The notes beneath the pieces were generated by a model, which saw nothing but the letters and a program-made list of their open reading frames with translations, was not told the origin of the DNA and searched no databases. 64,000 nt of DNA from Acetobacter senegalensis (GTDB lineage: Bacteria; Pseudomonadota; Alphaproteobacteria; Acetobacterales; Acetobacteraceae), in the NCBI RefSeq assembly GCF_001580995.1, contig NZ_LHZU01000140.1:1-64000 (forward strand), in the 5' to 3' direction. Positions 35,464 to 44,770 of the stretch are shown here, in pieces. The first letter of the stretch is position 1, and every line of letters begins with the position of its first letter. A program made the position numbers and the translations under genes.

Positions 35464-36306
35464 ATGACCAAAGCGACAGTTCATATGGCCCGGCTGACAG
35501 CGGCAGAAATGCGGGAGGCCGTTGTCCGTAACCCTGTTATTCTTTTGCCGCTCGGCAGTTTTGAAGATCAGGGACCGCATATGCCCATGGGTGACTATCT
35601 TCTGGCGGACGCAGTAGCCGAACGTATTGCCCAGAAAGCGACACAGGCAGGGCATGAAACCTATGTTGCTCCGGTTCTACCCTTTGGTGGTGAAGATTTT
35701 TTTGGATACATGCCCGGTGGCATCGCTCTTTCTCAAACCACACTTCAGGCTGTCCTGTCAGATATGCTTGAAAGTCTGCTACGCCATGGCTTGACGCGTC
35801 TTGTTATTCTGAACGGGCATGGCGGAAATTGCACCATGATCCATGATGTGACGCATAGCGTTATGAAGAAAAGTGGAATGATTATTCCCAGCTTTTACCT
35901 CTGGCGTGTGGCTGCAACAATAATGCCGCATATCATGGGGAAGGAAAAAGCGGCCTTATCTGGCGGCCATGGTGCGAACCCTTTGACCAGTATTGGTATG
36001 CATCTGCTACCAGAGTGCATCAAACCGGAACGTCTTATTGCGCCGGATTCAGAAAAAACAGCGTGGGGTTTAAAAGTTGTTGATTTTGGAACGGTTGATC
36101 TAAACGGGGTTCCGGTTTCCATTCCCCTGGAAGGGGACAGCACGGCAACGCACGGTGTCGGGAAAGGGAATCCTCATTTGTGCTCGGCTGAAGATGGTGA
36201 GAGGTTGACTGCAAAGCTGGTAGAATACGGTGTGCAGCTTGTGGAGCATGTCATTAAGAAAGCTCCTGAAAAAAACGATTTCAAGAACGATATTTTCAAT
36301 ATTTGA
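35464..36306 (+). CDS. Creatininase-family amidohydrolase
   Basis: A 280-residue cytosolic member of the creatininase superfamily (no signal peptide). Visible core: PLGSFEDQGPHMPMGDYLLAD near 30-50 and the NGHGGN motif near 120. Compared with Pseudomonas creatininase the Glu34 and Asp45 equivalents are kept, but the second ligand His36 is Gln. Family members cut cyclic amides (creatinine, formamidopyrimidine intermediates, mycofactocin precursor), so an amidohydrolase role is plausible but substrate unknown. GGAGACGAG precedes the ATG. It follows the ester hydrolase by 119 nt behind a hairpin, so probably has its own promoter. Confidence 0.85.
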   Translation: MTKATVHMARLTAAEMREAVVRNPVILLPLGSFEDQGPHMPMGDYLLADAVAERIAQKATQAGHETYVAPVLPFGGEDFFGYMPGGIALSQTTLQAVLSDMLESLLRHGLTRLVILNGHGGNCTMIHDVTHSVMKKSGMIIPSFYLWRVAATIMPHIMGKEKAALSGGHGANPLTSIGMHLLPECIKPERLIAPDSEKTAWGLKVVDFGTVDLNGVPVSIPLEGDSTATHGVGKGNPHLCSAEDGERLTAKLVEYGVQLVEHVIKKAPEKNDFKNDIFNI

Positions 36307-36314
36307 CGAATGTC

Positions 36315-36343
36315 AAAAGGCGGCAGATAACCTGCCGCCTTTG
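36315..36343. terminator. Terminator between creatininase and aldehyde dehydrogenase genes
   Basis: AAAGGCGGCAG and CTGCCGCCTTT pair perfectly around a 5-nt loop, with A and T tails on both sides, suiting the convergent genes. Confidence 0.85.
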
Positions 36344-36366
36344 CGTTGATAACCTGTTACAGCCAA

Positions 36367-37758
36367 TCAGGCTGGCGCATCAATTGGCACGACATTGATC
36401 AGCTTTTTGTTTACAAATTCTTCAATGCCCATCATGGCCAGTTCCCGCCCATAGCCTGAGCGTTTTATACCCCCAAACGGCAGGTCCGGCCGGGTCCATG
36501 TGGGGTGATTGACATACACCATGCCAGTGCTGATGCGTTTAGCAACATCCACCCCGCGTTCCGTATTTTGCGTGAAGACAGAACCACCCAATCCGTATGG
36601 GTTGTCATTTGCCAGGGCAATGGCTTCGTCTTCATCCTTCACCCGGAAGAACAGGGCAACGGGACCAAAAAATTCCTGATAAAATGCAGGATTATCTTTT
36701 GTGATGTCTGTCAGGATGGTGGTCTGAACAAACGCGCCCTTGTTTGGCGGAGCAGGGCCAACCCTGTGGGCAGTCGCACCGTGTTTAACAGCATCTTCCA
36801 CCTGCTCGTTCAACTGGTCCGCCGCACTCTGAGAGGACATGGGAGGCACGCCTGTGGCATCATCAGATGGATCACCAGGGGAAAGCTTGGCCAGTTCTTC
36901 GCTAAAGCGTTTGAAGAACGTATCGGCAATCTTATCAACTACAATAATGCGTTTTGCAGCCACACAGCATTGGCCACCATTATTCATACGGCCCCACACC
37001 GCCCACTTGACCGATTTTTCAAGGTCAGCATCTTCCAGCACAATAAAGGCATCGCTGCCACCAAGTTCCATGGTGGTTTTTTTCAGGTTCTTGCCTGCCT
37101 GCGCTGCAACTTTGGCTCCTGCACCTTCACTACCCGTCAGGGCAATACCCTGCACGCGTGGGTCATCAATCAGGGCTTCAAGCTGCTCGCGTGTGGCAAA
37201 CAGGTTGGTGTAAAGCCCTGCCGGAGCACCGGCATCATGGAACAGTTTTTCAAATGCGGCCGCTGCCTGAGGAACAATGGAGGCGTGTTTGACCACCACA
37301 ACATTCCCGGCCATCAGATGCGGCCCCGCTACGCGGGCGAGCTGATAGTAAGGGAAGTTCCACGGTTCAATGGCCAGAATAATGCCTAAGGGCTGGCTGA
37401 CCACCATGGCGTCATCACCGCGTTCTGCACCGCCGGGCACTTTTTGCGGAGCCAGAAATTTTTCTGAATTCTGGGCGTAGTAATCAAGAATATCGGCAGA
37501 AAGGTCCACTTCTGCTTCGGCCTCACGCTTGAGTTTTCCCATTTCAAGCGTGAGGAGTTTTGCATAATCCTCCTTCTGCTCACGCAGCAGGGACGCAGCC
37601 CGGGCAATAATTTTGGCTCGGTCTGCAAAGGAGGTCTGAGCCCAGCTTTTGTATGTGGTCTCCGCCTGATCCAGAAGGGTCTGAAGTTCTCCGTCTTTCA
37701 GATCAGGAAAGGTAGCGATCGTCTCATTGGTGTATGGATTAACAGTCTTGTAAGCCAT
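36367..37758 (-). CDS. NAD(P)-dependent aldehyde (succinate-semialdehyde type, Sad/YneI-like) dehydrogenase
   Basis: A 463-residue cytosolic aldehyde dehydrogenase. Catalytic residues: Asn134 in PWNFP, Glu231 in ELGGSD and Cys264 in NNGGQCC. The opening AYKTVNPYTNE and the ending around PFGGIKRSGYGRELAMMGIEEFVN fit the short GabD2/Sad group. It is 32 nt downstream of the zinc alcohol dehydrogenase gene on the same strand, so together they can take ethanol or another primary alcohol through the aldehyde to the acid; acetaldehyde is then as likely a substrate as succinate semialdehyde. Confidence 0.88.
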   Translation of the reverse strand: MAYKTVNPYTNETIATFPDLKDGELQTLLDQAETTYKSWAQTSFADRAKIIARAASLLREQKEDYAKLLTLEMGKLKREAEAEVDLSADILDYYAQNSEKFLAPQKVPGGAERGDDAMVVSQPLGIILAIEPWNFPYYQLARVAGPHLMAGNVVVVKHASIVPQAAAAFEKLFHDAGAPAGLYTNLFATREQLEALIDDPRVQGIALTGSEGAGAKVAAQAGKNLKKTTMELGGSDAFIVLEDADLEKSVKWAVWGRMNNGGQCCVAAKRIIVVDKIADTFFKRFSEELAKLSPGDPSDDATGVPPMSSQSAADQLNEQVEDAVKHGATAHRVGPAPPNKGAFVQTTILTDITKDNPAFYQEFFGPVALFFRVKDEDEAIALANDNPYGLGGSVFTQNTERGVDVAKRISTGMVYVNHPTWTRPDLPFGGIKRSGYGRELAMMGIEEFVNKKLINVVPIDAPA

Positions 37759-37790
37759 TTCCAGAGCCTTTCGGTTCCCCTTGACGGAGA

Positions 37791-38819
37791 TCAGGCGCGA
37801 AAGTCGATCACGATACGGCCTTCGACCTTTCCCTCCTCAAGGCGTGTGAAAATATTGTTTATGTTCTCCAGCCTGTCGGTCTGGGTCACGGAAGTCACTT
37901 TGCCCTCTGCAAAGAAGGAGAGAGCTTCAATCATATCGAGCCGGGTTCCCACAATGGATCCGCGAATGGTGGTGCCTTTCATCACCATATCGAAGATCGA
38001 AATTGGGAAATCTCCCGGCGGCAGTCCGTTCAGAACCAGCGTGCCCCCTGCCCGCACATAACCCATTGCCTGTGAAAAGGCTTTTGTGGAAACAGCGGTA
38101 ATCAGGCCGCCATGCACACCCCCAACCTCTTTCTGGATGAAGGCGGCGGGATCTGTCGTCCTGGCATTAACGGTCAGAGCTGCGCCAAGTTTCCGGGCGG
38201 TAGCCAGTTTTTGATCATCAATATCAACAGCAATCACATTCAGGCCCATGGCCACGCCATATTGCACGGCCATCTGGCCCAGGCCGCCCACACCAGAAAT
38301 GGCAACCCAGTTGCCAGCTTTGGTGTCTGTCATTTTCAGACCTTTATATACCGTCAGCCCAGCGCACAGCACCGGGGCAACTTTCACGGGGTCTATCCCC
38401 TTGGGCAGGCGGGCAACATAGTTGGGGTCTGCCACCACATATTCGGCAAAGCAGCCGTTTACGGAATAGCCGGTTTCCTGCTGTTTGGCGCACAGGGTTT
38501 CCCATCCGCCCAGACAATGTTCGCAATGGCCGCAGGCGGAGTAAAGCCACGGCACGCCAACTTCATCCCCCTCCTTCACCCAGGTTACGTTGCTGCCAAC
38601 CTTGGTGACAACGCCTACGCCTTCATGGCCCGGAATAAAGGGAACGGTAGGCTTCTTGGGCCAGTCGCCGCTCGTGGCATGCAGGTCTGTATGGCAAACA
38701 CCGCAGGCCGTCATTTTTACCAGAATCTGGTCTGGCCGGATGTCGGGAATGTCCAGTTCTTCAATGGTCAGCGGTTTGCCGAATTCATGAACAACAGCGG
38801 CTTTCATTTTTCCTGACAT
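37791..38819 (-). CDS. adhP: Zinc-dependent alcohol dehydrogenase AdhP
   Basis: A 342-residue medium-chain NAD-dependent alcohol dehydrogenase, ethanol-preferring type. Catalytic zinc ligands lie in CGVCHTDLH (Cys42) and GHEGVGVV (His65-Glu66); structural zinc Cys96, Cys99, Cys102 and Cys110 are all present (CGHCEHC...C). The Rossmann motif is GVGGLGQMAVQYG near 178. It is the first gene of a two-gene operon with the aldehyde dehydrogenase. In acetic acid bacteria this is the cytosolic counterpart of the membrane PQQ alcohol dehydrogenase. Confidence 0.93.
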   Translation of the reverse strand: MSGKMKAAVVHEFGKPLTIEELDIPDIRPDQILVKMTACGVCHTDLHATSGDWPKKPTVPFIPGHEGVGVVTKVGSNVTWVKEGDEVGVPWLYSACGHCEHCLGGWETLCAKQQETGYSVNGCFAEYVVADPNYVARLPKGIDPVKVAPVLCAGLTVYKGLKMTDTKAGNWVAISGVGGLGQMAVQYGVAMGLNVIAVDIDDQKLATARKLGAALTVNARTTDPAAFIQKEVGGVHGGLITAVSTKAFSQAMGYVRAGGTLVLNGLPPGDFPISIFDMVMKGTTIRGSIVGTRLDMIEALSFFAEGKVTSVTQTDRLENINNIFTRLEEGKVEGRIVIDFRA

Positions 38820-39425
38820 AGTTCCTTAACTTTCATTCTTTATCTTATTCTTACAGGCCACCTGCGGGGCAGGCAGAGGCCCTCCCTGCCGGTTTTTGGC
38901 TGGAAGAACAAGAGGGGGCTTTCGGGCTAAGAGATTGAAAAGCATGAATTCTACAGCCCTTGTGGTTGAAAGATCGTGTTGCCCCGCCAACTGCCAGGAA
39001 CGGAGCGGAAAGTCAGTTGGCGTGGTCGGTGCCGGGCTTCTGGTGCGTGAAGGTTCTCTGTGGTCGGGCGGATGCTTCAACGTCAGGCTTCCAACTGGTT
39101 TTTTACCCCCAAGAAACCACCACACATCTCTTATCCCGGCAGCGTTTTTTCGCGGTCATTCACTCTGAGCGATACAGATGCTTCTGCGGCTTCTGGTGTT
39201 TTTCACGCTGTTTTTGGAGGCCATGGCTCCTATTCAACTCTATCTCTTTCTGAATTACGCCGGCCCATGCAAAAAGCTGCATTGACCTGTATCAAAAAAA
39301 GCCACGTTTCCTTTCTAGGGCAGACATGACTTATAGAAAGCCTTGTTTTGAAAAGAGATTTCCTGCCCTTGAAACAAAGGTTTCATGGTTGCCATGAACC
39401 GGCAGGAAGAGCAGAGGACAGCTTG
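38820..39425. other. Gene-free interval with a large inverted repeat between adhP and mannitol dehydrogenase genes
   Basis: About 600 bases separate two divergent genes. Open frames on both strands overlap each other and resemble nothing. CGCCAACTG at 38985-38993 and CAGTTGGCG at 39014-39022 form a perfect 9-bp stem with a 20-nt loop, and CCAACTGG with six T residues follows near 39090-39105. This could be a leader or a small RNA on the plus strand as well as the two promoters. Confidence 0.4.
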
Positions 39426-40898
39426 ATGGAACTGAGTGTAAAGACCCTGGGTAATCTGCCCACAACGGTCGTGATGTCTGATTATGACCGCAGCACGGTG
39501 CGGCCGGGCATTGCTCATCTGAGCGTCGGCAATTTTCATCGTGCTCATCAGGCTGTGTATGTGGATCGTGTTCTCGCTCTGCCCGAACAGGGGGGCTGGG
39601 GAATTGTTGGTGTCGGTCTGCTGGATACACCCGCAGAAGCAGCGAAGGCTGCGGCATTGCAGGCGCAGGACGGTCTTTACACTCTTACGGAATGCCCGGC
39701 GGATAAACCGGATGTGGTGCGGGTGATCAAGTCCCTGATGGAGTATGTTCACGCCCCGGCTGATCGGGCTGCGGCCATCCGTCGTCTGGCTGATCCGGCT
39801 ATTCGGGTGGTCACCATGACTATTACGGAAGGCGGCTATTATATGGATGAAGCTGGACAGTTCATGCACAGCCATCCCGATATGGTGGAGGATCTGGCAC
39901 GGCAGGTTCCCCATTCTGCTTTTGGTGTCATGGCGGAAGCCCTGCGGTTGCGACGCGAGGCTGGCATTGTGCCGTTTACCGTATTGTCGTGCGATAATGT
40001 GCCCCATAACGGGCATGTGGCGCGCAAGGCTCTGGTGGGCTGGGCCGAACAGCGGGATAAAGATCTGGCTGGCTGGATCAGCCAGAACGTGGAGTTTCCT
40101 TCCTGCATGGTTGATCGTATCACGCCCGCTGTGCGGGAAGCTGATATTCAGCGTCTGGATGCCGCAAGCGGTATAGAAGACCGCGCTCCGGTTTATTGTG
40201 AAGATTTTATTCAGTGGGTGGTGGAAGATACGTTTCCCTCAGGCCGCCCTGACTGGGAGAAAGTGGGTGTTCTGTTTACACAGGATGTTGCGCCCTATGA
40301 GCAGGTGAAACTGCGTATGCTCAACGCAACCCATTCCATGATGGCGCTGCCCGGTGTGTTGATGGGATACCGGGTTGTGAGTGATGCCATGCAGGACGCC
40401 AGTCTTTACGCTCTGCTGCAGCAGTTTCTGGGGTTTGATGCGGAGCCTCTTTTGCAGGCTCCTCCCGGTATGGCGTTGCAGGAATACGGGGCGCTGCTGC
40501 TCTCCCGTTTTCGCAACAAGGCCATAAGTGACCAGCTTGTGCGCATTGCGTCTGATAGCGCCTCCAAGCTTCCGGTTTTTATAAGGCCTACCGCGTCAGG
40601 TGTTGTTGCGCAGGGGCGTGACGCGCGCCGGATAGCCTTTTTGCTGGCCTGCTTTTGCGCCTATCTGGCAGGGCGGGATGAAAAGGGTGCTGCGTATGAT
40701 GTACTGGAACCGCACCTGACAGAGGAGGATAAAAAGCTGGCATTTGATGCTGACCCAGCCAAGGCATTGGAGATGAGTGTTTTCTCTGGCTGGGATCTGG
40801 AAAAATCAGATGCGTTTGTCACGCAGTTTGTAGAAATGCGGCAGGCCCTTAAAGCACAGGGTGTTCGGAAAACCCTCGAAACCGGCGTTCTGGCCTGA
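39426..40898 (+). CDS. Mannitol 2-dehydrogenase (polyol-specific long-chain dehydrogenase)
   Basis: A 490-residue cytosolic NAD-dependent enzyme interconverting mannitol and fructose, or a related polyol/ketose pair. From the ATG at 39426 the catalytic residues land at the positions known for Pseudomonas fluorescens mannitol dehydrogenase: Lys295, Asn300 and His303 in KLRMLNATH, and Asn191 in SCDNVPHNG. The N-terminal GIAHLSVGNFHRAHQAVYVD matches the nucleotide-binding start of the family. GAGGAC lies 7-12 nt before the ATG, whereas the frame beginning at 39348 lacks such support. Convergent with zwf, 14 nt apart. Confidence 0.92.
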   Translation: MELSVKTLGNLPTTVVMSDYDRSTVRPGIAHLSVGNFHRAHQAVYVDRVLALPEQGGWGIVGVGLLDTPAEAAKAAALQAQDGLYTLTECPADKPDVVRVIKSLMEYVHAPADRAAAIRRLADPAIRVVTMTITEGGYYMDEAGQFMHSHPDMVEDLARQVPHSAFGVMAEALRLRREAGIVPFTVLSCDNVPHNGHVARKALVGWAEQRDKDLAGWISQNVEFPSCMVDRITPAVREADIQRLDAASGIEDRAPVYCEDFIQWVVEDTFPSGRPDWEKVGVLFTQDVAPYEQVKLRMLNATHSMMALPGVLMGYRVVSDAMQDASLYALLQQFLGFDAEPLLQAPPGMALQEYGALLLSRFRNKAISDQLVRIASDSASKLPVFIRPTASGVVAQGRDARRIAFLLACFCAYLAGRDEKGAAYDVLEPHLTEEDKKLAFDADPAKALEMSVFSGWDLEKSDAFVTQFVEMRQALKAQGVRKTLETGVLA

Positions 40899-40912
40899 GG
40901 GTTTCTTTTGGG

Positions 40913-42460
40913 CTATTCTTTTAATTGAGAGAACGGCGCCCAGCAGCGGCCATCTCGTGCCAGCAGGGCGGATGCTGAGGCTGGGCCGTCCGTGCCCGCC
41001 TTGTAAGGTTCGGGCGGCGTAGGGTCTTTGGCCCACGCCTTTAGAACCGGGTCCACTGCCCGCCAGGCGGCTTCTATATTATCGGCACGCTGAAACAGGG
41101 TGGCGTTGCCTTGCAGACAGTCATACAGCAAGGTTTCATACCCAACATTGGGTATGCTGCCGAAGGCTTGTTCATACCGGAACTGGGAAACAACTTCCTT
41201 CACTATGGTTTCCGGGCCTGGCTGCTTGGTATTGAAGTGCAGATCCGCTCCTTTTTCCGGACGAATATTATAGACAAAGCGGTTAGGAGTCTGGGCTGCG
41301 CCCTCCGCCGTATGAAAAAGCGGATGAGCTGTCTGTTTGAACTGCACCACAATTTCCGTCACGCTGGAGTCCAGCGCTTTGCCCGTGCGCAGGTAAAACG
41401 GCACGCCTTTCCAACGCTTACTGTCAATTTCGATCTTCAGCGCAGTATAGGTCTCGGTCCGGCTGTCGGGGGAAACGCCCTTGCTGTCCCGATACGCGGG
41501 AAGGATGCGCCCCTTTATCAGGCCAGCTTCATATTGGCCTCTCACGGCATTTTGGGGAGAAATGGGCCGGATGGCCTCAAAAACCTGCTGCTTGGCGTTT
41601 CGAATGGCTTCTGGTTCCAGCGATGTTGGGGGTTCCATGGCTACCAGCGCCAGAATCTGGAACAGATGGTTGGGCACCATATCCCGCAGGGCTCCCGTGG
41701 CGTCATAGAACACGCCGCGGCCTTCTACTCCCAGTATTTCTGCGGCGGTAATCTGAATATGATCAATATACTCGCACCGCCAGAGTGGATCGAACAGAAG
41801 GTTGCTGAAGCGGAGGGCAAGCAGATTCTGAACGGTTTCTTTCCCCAGAAAATGATCAACCCGGTAGATCTGTGATTCCTGAAGGAAGGAGAGCAGGTGC
41901 GCGTTCAGCGCCTGAGCGGACTGGAGATCCGTTCCAAACGGTTTTTCGATAACCAGTCTGCGGAACCGATTGTCTGTTTCCTTTAAAAGACCGGCCTTGG
42001 CGAGCGTTTCTGCCGCAGGCTCAAAAAAACGCGGTGGCGTGGCCAGATAGAAAACAGCATTCCGATCGCCAATATCCCGAGCAAGGGTGCTAACAGCGTC
42101 AACTGACGTAAAATCCAGTGTCTGATACGTCATGCGCTCGGTAAGCCAGGACCAGGCGGTTTCATCTATTTTGGGTGTATAGAATTCCGCATGGCTGTCC
42201 TGAGTGAACGTCTCCATCTTGGCGCGCAGGGAGGCTTTCCATGAGGCGGATGTCAGGTCTTCCGCGCTGACGCCAATAATCCGGAAGTCATCAGGCAGGA
42301 ATTTGTTACAGGTGAGGTCATACAGGGCCGGAACCAGCAGCCTGTGGGTCAGATCTCCCCCCGCCCCGAGAATGACCAGCGTGCCAGCCGGTGCCGGTTG
42401 CGTGGCGGCCGGGGCAACAGGAGCCCCCGCCGGGATGCATGTGGGTGAAAGCTGAACCAA
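40913..42460 (-). CDS. zwf: Glucose-6-phosphate 1-dehydrogenase Zwf
   Basis: Entry enzyme of the oxidative pentose phosphate pathway, 515 residues, about 25 longer than E. coli Zwf because of an Ala/Pro-rich N-terminal extension. Coenzyme motif LGAGGDLTHR at 31-40 and the active-site RVDHFLGKE at 200-208 are intact; EKPFGTDL near 172 is also typical. Acetic acid bacteria lack a functional 6-phosphofructokinase, so this is a main route of sugar breakdown. Divergent from asd with a gap of about 160 nt. Confidence 0.96.
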   Translation of the reverse strand: MVQLSPTCIPAGAPVAPAATQPAPAGTLVILGAGGDLTHRLLVPALYDLTCNKFLPDDFRIIGVSAEDLTSASWKASLRAKMETFTQDSHAEFYTPKIDETAWSWLTERMTYQTLDFTSVDAVSTLARDIGDRNAVFYLATPPRFFEPAAETLAKAGLLKETDNRFRRLVIEKPFGTDLQSAQALNAHLLSFLQESQIYRVDHFLGKETVQNLLALRFSNLLFDPLWRCEYIDHIQITAAEILGVEGRGVFYDATGALRDMVPNHLFQILALVAMEPPTSLEPEAIRNAKQQVFEAIRPISPQNAVRGQYEAGLIKGRILPAYRDSKGVSPDSRTETYTALKIEIDSKRWKGVPFYLRTGKALDSSVTEIVVQFKQTAHPLFHTAEGAAQTPNRFVYNIRPEKGADLHFNTKQPGPETIVKEVVSQFRYEQAFGSIPNVGYETLLYDCLQGNATLFQRADNIEAAWRAVDPVLKAWAKDPTPPEPYKAGTDGPASASALLARDGRCWAPFSQLKE

Positions 42461-42622
42461 GACCGCTCTCCTTTATGCGTGGGCGACTCCACAAGGGGCG
42501 CCTTTTGAAAAACAGGGCTTTTTATGGTCCTGCCGGGAGAGGAACAATTCCATTTATGTCCAGTTTGGTCTAGGTTCGCCGCCCGGTCAGGCATTCAACA
42601 AGAACAGAAGATAGGGAACGTT

Positions 42623-43645
42623 ATGGGGTATCGGGTTGCAGTTGTCGGAGCCACAGGTGCGGTTGGGCGTGAAATCTTAAAGACACTGGCGGAGCGGGAG
42701 TTCCCGGTTGACAAGATTGTGGCCCTGGCATCTCCCCGCTCTACCGGGCGTGAGGTTTCCTTTGGCGATAAGGTTCTGAAAGTACAGAACCTTGAAACCT
42801 TTGACTTTACGGGGTGGGACGTTGCCCTGTTCTCCCCAGGTGGGGCTGTTTCCGCCAAATATGCGCCGGTTGCCGCCAAGGCAGGGTGCGTGGTGATTGA
42901 TAACACCTCCCACTTCCGTATGGAGCCGGACGTGCCGTTGGTGGTGCCGGAAGTGAACCCGGATGCCCTGAAGCGCATGAAGCGCAATATTATTGCCAAC
43001 CCGAACTGTTCAACCATTCAGATGGTGGTGGCGCTTAAGCCCCTGCATGATCTGTTTACGCTCAAGCGTGTGGTTGTGGCCACGTATCAGGCCGTTGCGG
43101 GCGCGGGCAAGGACGGCATGGATGAGCTGTTTGCCCAGACTCGGGGCAGTTTTGTGAACGATCCGCCCAAGATCGAACAGTTCCAGAAACAGATCGCCTT
43201 TAACTGCATTCCGCAGATTGACCGCTTTATGGATGACGGCGCCACCAAGGAAGAGTGGAAAATGGCCGTGGAAACCAAGAAGATTCTTGATCCCGATATT
43301 TCCGTGATTGCAACCTGTGTGCGGGTTCCGGTGTTTATCGGTCATTCTGAAGCGGTGGTGGCCGAATTTGAAGAACCTGTGGATATCAAGCGTGCGCGTG
43401 AAGTGCTGCGTGAGGCAGATGGCGTGATTCTGCGCGATGAGCGTGAAGACGGCGGGTATGTGACTCCAATTGAATGCGTTGGGGAAGACGCAACCTATGT
43501 TTCACGCCTTCGTGTCGATCCCACTGTTCCTAACGGTCTCGCATTCTGGTGTGTGTCCGATAATCTGCGGAAAGGTGCGGCTTTGAACGCGGTTCAGATT
43601 GCTGAAACCATGATCGCCCTGGACCTCCTTCCCAAACACGGCTGA
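42623..43645 (+). CDS. asd: Aspartate-semialdehyde dehydrogenase
   Basis: Reduces aspartyl phosphate to aspartate semialdehyde for lysine/diaminopimelate, threonine and methionine synthesis. The 340-residue product starts GYRVAVVGATGAVGREIL and contains the catalytic Cys129 in NPNCSTIQM, the Gln in YQAVAGAGKDGMDEL and the later RVPVFIGHSE. GGGAAC sits before the ATG at 42623; 33 upstream in-frame codons from 42524 do not fit the family. It stands 138 nt upstream of the sdh operon. Confidence 0.96.
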   Translation: MGYRVAVVGATGAVGREILKTLAEREFPVDKIVALASPRSTGREVSFGDKVLKVQNLETFDFTGWDVALFSPGGAVSAKYAPVAAKAGCVVIDNTSHFRMEPDVPLVVPEVNPDALKRMKRNIIANPNCSTIQMVVALKPLHDLFTLKRVVVATYQAVAGAGKDGMDELFAQTRGSFVNDPPKIEQFQKQIAFNCIPQIDRFMDDGATKEEWKMAVETKKILDPDISVIATCVRVPVFIGHSEAVVAEFEEPVDIKRAREVLREADGVILRDEREDGGYVTPIECVGEDATYVSRLRVDPTVPNGLAFWCVSDNLRKGAALNAVQIAETMIALDLLPKHG

Positions 43646-43783
43646 GTGAGGCGGCCCCGCCTCTCGGTGTCGTGTTGCCTGGTTGAATTGACCACTCTGC
43701 GGGTGGGGCGTAGGACGAAATCAATGCAGAAACGCTGGCACTAAGCCAGTGTAGGGATAGACGGACGGGATACGAGGCTGACA

Positions 43784-44257
43784 ATGCAGGATATCCGGAA
43801 GGCCCTCTACGTAGGGAGCCGAAGTGACGGCAGACTCATTCAGCGGCCTATGTCGCCGCATCTGCAAATTTACCGCTATCGGCTCTCCATGGTTCTTTCC
43901 ATTTCGAACCGATTGACCGGTGTTGCAGCAACAGCGGGAGCGGCCTTGGGCGTGTTCTGGCTTGCCGCCGCCGCCAAGGGGCCGAAATCTTTTGAAACGG
44001 CACGCAAGGTTACAGGTAATCCGGTTGGCCAGCTTCTGCTGGTGGGATGGCTGGCTTCTGTTGTGTACCACACGGTGGGCGGCATCCGCCATCTGATCTG
44101 GGATAGCGGTTACCGCTATGACAAGACGGAAATCAACAAGGATGGGCCGGTTGCTGTTGGTGTTACCGCTGGGGTGAGCACGGTTCTGGCCGGTGCCCTT
44201 CTGTGTGTGGCGGGTGGCCGGGCACGTTCCCGCGCCAAGGCAAGGAAGGCAGGCTGA
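43784..44257 (+). CDS. sdhC: Succinate dehydrogenase cytochrome b556 subunit SdhC
   Basis: Membrane anchor subunit of complex II, 157 residues with three hydrophobic helices. The RPMSPHLQIYR motif at 21-31 contributes to the quinone site, and YHTVGGIRHLIWD contains His96 at the position of the haem b ligand plus His103. The N-terminal 20 residues and the basic C-terminus (ARSRAKARKAG) extend past the usual core. First gene of sdhCDAB; its stop is 1 nt from the sdhD start. Confidence 0.95.
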   Translation: MQDIRKALYVGSRSDGRLIQRPMSPHLQIYRYRLSMVLSISNRLTGVAATAGAALGVFWLAAAAKGPKSFETARKVTGNPVGQLLLVGWLASVVYHTVGGIRHLIWDSGYRYDKTEINKDGPVAVGVTAGVSTVLAGALLCVAGGRARSRAKARKAG

Positions 44258-44258
44258 C

Positions 44259-44675
44259 ATGAACGCTTCTGTTTCTCATATCGAGGTCATGCGCTCCCAG
44301 CTTGGCCGAGCACGTGGGCTGGGCGCAGGTGGATCAGGCGTAGGGCACTGGTGGGCGGAGCGTGTTTCCGCAGCGGCTCTTCTTCCTCTTTCAACGTGGT
44401 TTGTCGTTCAGATGTTCCGTCTTGGCGGGGCTGATCACGCGGAAGTGGTGAAATGGGGTGGCAAGCCGGTGAACGCCACAATGCTTACCGCACTGATCAT
44501 CACCACATTCTACCATGCCCAGATGGGCCTGCAGGTGATTGTGGATGATTACGTGCATGGCAAGGCGCACCTGCCCACGCGAATTCTGGTGAAAATCGGA
44601 ACGTCTCTGATCGGACTTCTGGGCGTGTTTGCGGTCATCAAGCTGGTGGCGGCGGGCAACAGCCAGAAATCCTGA
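44259..44675 (+). CDS. sdhD: Succinate dehydrogenase membrane anchor subunit SdhD
   Basis: Second membrane anchor of complex II, 138 residues and three helices. His86 in FYHAQMG is the expected second haem ligand, and Asp97-Tyr98 in VDDYVH correspond to the ubiquinone-binding Asp-Tyr pair at the same spacing as in E. coli SdhD (His71, Asp82, Tyr83). The ATG at 44259 directly follows the sdhC stop; a longer frame from 44193 would overlap sdhC. Confidence 0.93.
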   Translation: MNASVSHIEVMRSQLGRARGLGAGGSGVGHWWAERVSAAALLPLSTWFVVQMFRLGGADHAEVVKWGGKPVNATMLTALIITTFYHAQMGLQVIVDDYVHGKAHLPTRILVKIGTSLIGLLGVFAVIKLVAAGNSQKS

Positions 44676-44770
44676 AAAAACTCTGAGCCTTGTGCCGCCT
44701 GCCTGACAGGATATGCGCGGCACGAACCTGAAGACATGACAGGCCGAACGCACATGGGAGCGCCGTCACG

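Noticed and set aside
38896-39168. Overlapping open frames on both strands in the adhP upstream gap
   Set aside because: Mutually antisense, no ribosome binding site, no similarity; the inverted repeat explains part of the composition.
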